The notes under the pieces were generated by a model. That model ran no database searches. It worked only from the letters and a program-made list of their open reading frames with translations, and was not told the DNA's origin. Below, piece by piece: positions 60,777 through 64,000 of a stretch of 64,000 nt of DNA; position 1 is the first letter of the stretch; each line of letters opens with the position of its first letter. Source of the DNA: Candidatus Dormiibacter spiritus (GTDB taxonomy: Bacteria > Chloroflexota > Dormibacteria > Dormibacterales > Dormibacteraceae); NCBI GenBank assembly GCA_003244185.1, contig QHBT01000009.1:1-64000 (forward strand), given 5' to 3'. A program made the translations under genes and the position numbers.

Positions 60777-61385
60777 TTAGGAACCTCGCTTTCTATGTGG
60801 AAAGCGCAGGCTTCGCGCCTCGGTCACGACGGCGTCCAAACCCTGGTCCCAGCCATCACTGGGTAGCCACTCCACCACCTGGCAATCAAAGCCATAGCCA
60901 ACGCGGACTGCTCTTGTCAACTCCGCCAGAGCGCGGTCGTAGTGACCGCCACCCTGGCCCAGACGATTGCCTGCCAGATCGAAGCCGACGCCCGGCACGA
61001 CTACCAGGTCGATGGACTCCAGCGCCACAGCTGCGGCCGATGGCTCCAGCGAGCCCCGGAAGCCACTGCGAAGAGCACCGGCCGGCGGCCCCGGCGCGAA
61101 GTCAAGGGTCGCTCCTCTCACCCGGGGCAGCACGATCCTGACGCCCTTGAGCTCGAGCCGCTCAGCCAGAGGCAGGGTGTCCAGTTCCCCAGCCAGCGGG
61201 AGGTAGAGGGCTGCAACCTTGAACTCGGTCAAGCCTGGCAGGGCAACGAGCCGTACAGCTGCCGCCAGAGCCGCGGCTGAGCGCTGCGCCGCCGGCAGGG
61301 AGGCTCGAGTGGCTCGCAGATGCGATCGCCACTCCGCCTTTCTAGCGGCAGCGGGAAACCAGTCTGGCGTCCCCGCCTCCTTCAG
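60777..61385 (-). CDS. 5-formyltetrahydrofolate cyclo-ligase, non-canonical start
   Basis: A ~202-residue 5-formyl-THF cyclo-ligase (ATP-dependent conversion to 5,10-methenyl-THF). Conserved parts are ARKAEWRSHLRATRASLPAA (N-terminal basic ATP-site region), ALYLPLAGELDT, DLVVVPGVGFDLAGNRLGQG and GGHYDRAL. The first ATG/GTG/TTG is TTG 61232, which would delete the essential N-terminal 50 residues. Upstream, CTG 61385 overlaps the preceding stop (CTGA). ACG 61370 is a second option, being preceded by a perfect AAGGAGG five bases before. One of these non-canonical codons must be used if the gene is functional. Confidence 0.85.
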   Translation of the reverse strand: MKEAGTPDWFPAAARKAEWRSHLRATRASLPAAQRSAAALAAAVRLVALPGLTEFKVAALYLPLAGELDTLPLAERLELKGVRIVLPRVRGATLDFAPGPPAGALRSGFRGSLEPSAAAVALESIDLVVVPGVGFDLAGNRLGQGGGHYDRALAELTRAVRVGYGFDCQVVEWLPSDGWDQGLDAVVTEARSLRFPHRKRGS

Positions 61386-61558
61386 CCGCCGGAGGGAGGG
61401 CCTGGAGGCTCCGGCCGGCCGGGCGGACGAGCCGACCGGGCTGCTGGCGCACGTCGGCGGCCGGCATGGCGCGAGCGCACGTAGTCAACCACGGCCAGAA
61501 CCGCAAACAGCAGGGCCAGCAGCACCAGGCCGATGAGCACCAGCAGAGTCTTGCTCAC
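61382..61558 (-). CDS. Small single-pass membrane protein
   Basis: A 58-residue protein: one helix (KTLLVLIGLVLLALLFAVLA) and a basic, Pro-rich cytoplasmic tail (RSRHAGRRRAPAARSARPPG). No family. I choose GTG 61558, which overlaps the GH2 stop by 4 bp (GTGA); ATG 61564 two codons earlier is equally possible. It is coupled on both sides. Confidence 0.55.
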   Translation of the reverse strand: MSKTLLVLIGLVLLALLFAVLAVVDYVRSRHAGRRRAPAARSARPPGRPEPPGPPSGG

Positions 61559-64000
61559 TTCCATCCTCTGCTGAGTGCCTCGTCGGGCCTGATGCGCCCG
61601 CTCACTCGCGCTCGGCCGCTGGCCACGCCCGGCAGGTTCAGGTCCAACTCCAGGTCATGATCGCCGGGTTCGAGGGGAAAGTCGAGCTCGACCAGCACTG
61701 TCAGATCGCGTCCGAAGGGCAGGTCGAGGGTCCGCGGCAGGGGCACACGGCCGGAGTCGGTCTCGAGCGACAGCCTGGGCTCAACCAGCGGCCGACCATC
61801 AAGGCGGAGATCGTCCAACCCAGCCAGAACTGCAGGTCGAGTCAGGTTCCGCAGTGTGAACCGAACCCCCTCCAGGTCAGGTCGAAGGCTGTCGTGCACG
61901 ACTATGCGCTCAAGTAGATAGCTGGGCAGCTGCGGGCGCCGGCGTGGCTCCGGCAGCTCCGCCCGAACCTGGACTGCCAGCGAGGATCTCACAGGCGCTC
62001 GGCCTGCCGGCCGCAGGTCGGTTTCCAGGCGATAGTTTCCCGCAGCGAGCGGCAGAGTGAGGTTGGTAGCCTGCAGCGCTGGCTCGACGGCGCTGGGCAA
62101 CCCGACGCTGACCGAGCCGGAGAAGGATTTACGCCGTACGGCATCCCGGAACCAGGAATTGCCCCGGGTCTCCAAGCTGTGCTCGCGGACCACGAACCAG
62201 CGCAGTTCAGCACTCCCTCGGAGGCTCGGGTCGTCGTTCACGATGATCAGGCGAAGGCCTACCGGCCTCTCCGATCGGTAGCCGAAGCCCCACGGCTGCA
62301 GCGGCGTGAAACCGACTGGATCGATGATGACCCGGACTGGGGCAAACGCCTCCCGCACCGCCGCCAGGGCTGCCTTGGGCACACGGGCCGCGTCCACAAG
62401 GCCGAAGCCTATACCTGGGAAAGAGTCACACAGCTGGTAGGGGAAAGCAGCCCAGCAGGGCTCGAACTTCCGCTTGCGGGCTTGGTCGATGGCGTATGCG
62501 AGCAGCCCCGCCTGGTACTCCTGGCCGGCCGCCACAAAGTTCGCCAGGTCGGGGAAGTCGGTCGGCAGCCCCGCTCCCCGCTCGGCCCAACACGGCAGGT
62601 GGAAGCCGGCATAGAGCCACTGGGGATCGTCCCCGCGCAACGGCCAGCGTGTGCTGAGCTGGCGCCAGACGGGGGAATCCAGAGTCGGGGCGGCCTGCGC
62701 ACCGAACTCAGTGAGAAAGGCCGGCAAGGCGTCTCCGAACCCCGACCAAGAGCCCTCCTTCCACCCCAACCAACTGTGCTGATCCAATTCTCCGGACGCC
62801 GCCAAAGCAGTCCGCTCGGGGTCCAGCTGGTCGATGCTTGCCTTGATCTCCTGGTCGATCGTGTAGTTCTGGCGAACCGCATGCACATCGGCCAGCGAAG
62901 CGCTGGCCGGTATCCAGGGCGGATCGTCATGAGCCACCCAAAAGAAGATCGAACATCGGTTGCGAAGCTGCCGCACCATCTCCGGGACCTGGTCGCGAAC
63001 CACTGTCTCGAAGAAGCGAGCCTCCTCAGCCGTGGCATGGTAGGCGTAGGCGAGCGTGAGTGGAAAGTCAGCGATCACCAGGATGCCCGCCTCGTCCGCC
63101 AGCCGGTAGAACTCGTCTGGCAAGACGTGCGCGTGCACCCGCAGCGCATCCAGGTTCGCCTCCCTCGCCAGCTCCAGATCGGCCCGAAATAGATCAGCGT
63201 CCAGCTGATCCAGCCGCAGACTGGGCGTGTAGTTGGCGCCGCGAATGAAAGCCGGCTGGCCGTTGATGCGGACATCCCAGCCGTCCTGGGCGGCGTGGAC
63301 GCGGATGTCGCGGAAGCCGAAGGTCTCGCGCACTTCTGCCGACGGGCGGCCCTGCACGGTGACGCTGACCTGCGCCTGGTAGAGGCTGGGCTCGCCAAAA
63401 CGCCAGGGCGACCAGCGGTGGGCGCCGGCGACGTTCAGCCCGAGGCTGGTTGTGATCTCGGCGCCACCCGCCAGGCGCACCTGCCGGCGCAGGCGCAGAG
63501 GCGGGCCCTCCGGTCGAACCAGTTCCAAGAGCAGCTCCCCGTCCATCTGGCGCCCATCCAGGTTGCGCAGGCGGACTTCCACCTCCAGCCGGCCGCTGTC
63601 GCCGGCGACGAGCCGGGGCCGCAGATGCAGCCAGTCGATCATGATCGGACCGACGTACTCAAGCTCGACCGGGCGCCAGAGGCCGACTGGCACCTCCCAG
63701 CGATACGGCTCAGGCAGGCTGAACCAGGCGCTGTCGGGATAGGGCCGGCTGTCGCCGTCGTTGAAGATGCCCATGACGTGGCGCTTGCGCGTGAGATCCG
63801 TCTCGATGGGCGATTCGCAGCAGATGACCAAGAGGTTGTCGGGGCGCAGATGGGAGGTGATGTCGAAGCCGAAAGCTGCGAAGTAACCGTAGTGAGAGCC
63901 GAGCAGGCGACCGTTCAGCCAAACATGGGTGGCGAGAAAGGCTCCGCCCAGCCGCAGCACCACGCGTCCGTTGTGGTCGGGGCGGGGAAAGCGGGTGCGA
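61555..64000 (-). CDS. Glycoside hydrolase family 2-like protein (partial)
   Basis: The C-terminal ~815 residues of a GH2-type enzyme; the N-terminus lies beyond the right edge (frame open to 64000). Order: jelly-roll sugar-binding domain (HVWLNGRLLGSHYGYFAAFG), immunoglobulin-like domain, TIM barrel (FIRGANYTPSLRLDQ; EANLDALRVHAHVLPDEFYR; GILVIADFPL), then beta-sandwich domains. The nucleophile Glu is plausible in FLTEFGAQA. The acid/base position, normally an N-E pair after S-I-x-x-W, reads FFWVAHDDPPW, so the Glu is replaced by Asp. It is closest in style to beta-mannosidases; substrate unknown. Confidence 0.85.
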   Translation of the reverse strand, partial: RTRFPRPDHNGRVVLRLGGAFLATHVWLNGRLLGSHYGYFAAFGFDITSHLRPDNLLVICCESPIETDLTRKRHVMGIFNDGDSRPYPDSAWFSLPEPYRWEVPVGLWRPVELEYVGPIMIDWLHLRPRLVAGDSGRLEVEVRLRNLDGRQMDGELLLELVRPEGPPLRLRRQVRLAGGAEITTSLGLNVAGAHRWSPWRFGEPSLYQAQVSVTVQGRPSAEVRETFGFRDIRVHAAQDGWDVRINGQPAFIRGANYTPSLRLDQLDADLFRADLELAREANLDALRVHAHVLPDEFYRLADEAGILVIADFPLTLAYAYHATAEEARFFETVVRDQVPEMVRQLRNRCSIFFWVAHDDPPWIPASASLADVHAVRQNYTIDQEIKASIDQLDPERTALAASGELDQHSWLGWKEGSWSGFGDALPAFLTEFGAQAAPTLDSPVWRQLSTRWPLRGDDPQWLYAGFHLPCWAERGAGLPTDFPDLANFVAAGQEYQAGLLAYAIDQARKRKFEPCWAAFPYQLCDSFPGIGFGLVDAARVPKAALAAVREAFAPVRVIIDPVGFTPLQPWGFGYRSERPVGLRLIIVNDDPSLRGSAELRWFVVREHSLETRGNSWFRDAVRRKSFSGSVSVGLPSAVEPALQATNLTLPLAAGNYRLETDLRPAGRAPVRSSLAVQVRAELPEPRRRPQLPSYLLERIVVHDSLRPDLEGVRFTLRNLTRPAVLAGLDDLRLDGRPLVEPRLSLETDSGRVPLPRTLDLPFGRDLTVLVELDFPLEPGDHDLELDLNLPGVASGRARVSGRIRPDEALSRGWK

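Overview
The window is GC-rich DNA with very dense, mostly minus-strand genes. The combination of a membrane pyrophosphatase, a GldA/F/G-type ABC exporter with a DUF4340 protein, a MoxR-DUF58-transglutaminase block, NarL-type two-component genes, FkbM/Wzx/Wzy polysaccharide genes and a sortase with a DUF4397 substrate points to a Gram-positive-like Terrabacteria lineage. Chloroflexota or Dormibacterota is my best guess and a deep actinobacterial lineage the alternative. This is inference from gene content; there is no rRNA in the window, and I saw no tRNA or CRISPR array.

Layout. 1-5.1 kb (minus): the start of hppA, a DUF4340 protein, and an ABC-2 exporter set (ATPase, permease, GldG-like auxiliary protein). 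A 316-bp hairpin-rich element with terminal inverted repeats sits exactly between the GldG-like and DUF4340 genes. 5.2-12.3 kb (minus): an Smr protein, a small membrane protein, a penicillin-acylase-type hydrolase, and an acyl-CoA block (enoyl-CoA hydratase, SDR, acyl-CoA dehydrogenase, two hot-dog hydratase halves). 12.3-16.9 kb (minus): transglutaminase/TgpA-like, DUF58 and MoxR. 17.1-22 kb: a LysM-CHAP wall hydrolase, the fused remains of a divergent NmrA/AraC pair, a two-component pair whose kinase has Gln where the phosphoacceptor His should be, and an orphan LuxR-type regulator coupled to a 61-codon ORF.

22.2-39.6 kb (minus) is one 12-gene exopolysaccharide operon. In transcription order: Wzz-like protein, DegT aminotransferase, FlaA1-like dehydratase, GT4, an MBL-Rieske protein, a small membrane protein, a Wzy-like polymerase, a flippase fused to a phosphoglycosyl transferase, a secreted beta-helix/FN3 protein, an FkbM methyltransferase, an APH-fold kinase and a TIM-barrel-like lipoprotein. 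39.9-46.1 kb carries two more paralogues of that lipoprotein, an RtcB-like RNA-ligase homologue coupled to an HprK-like P-loop protein, and a GT2. 46.5-56 kb (plus) holds an exosortase-like membrane protein, a cellulose-synthase-like GT2, a GT-C-like membrane protein and a 1492-residue secreted beta-propeller protein with five C-terminal modules. 56.2-60.8 kb (minus) is a BcsB-like gene, a membrane protein, a DUF4397 surface protein and its probable sortase, preceded by a DosR-box-like palindrome. 60.8-64 kb (minus): 5-formyl-THF cyclo-ligase, a small membrane protein and a GH2 hydrolase running off the edge.

Two themes recur. First, almost every intra-operon junction is a 4-bp NTGA stop/start overlap, and all four versions occur, including three where CTG appears to be the start codon. 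Second, the region from 22 to 61 kb reads as an envelope and exopolysaccharide island: synthesis, export, sugar modification, secreted glycan-binding proteins and sortase anchoring.
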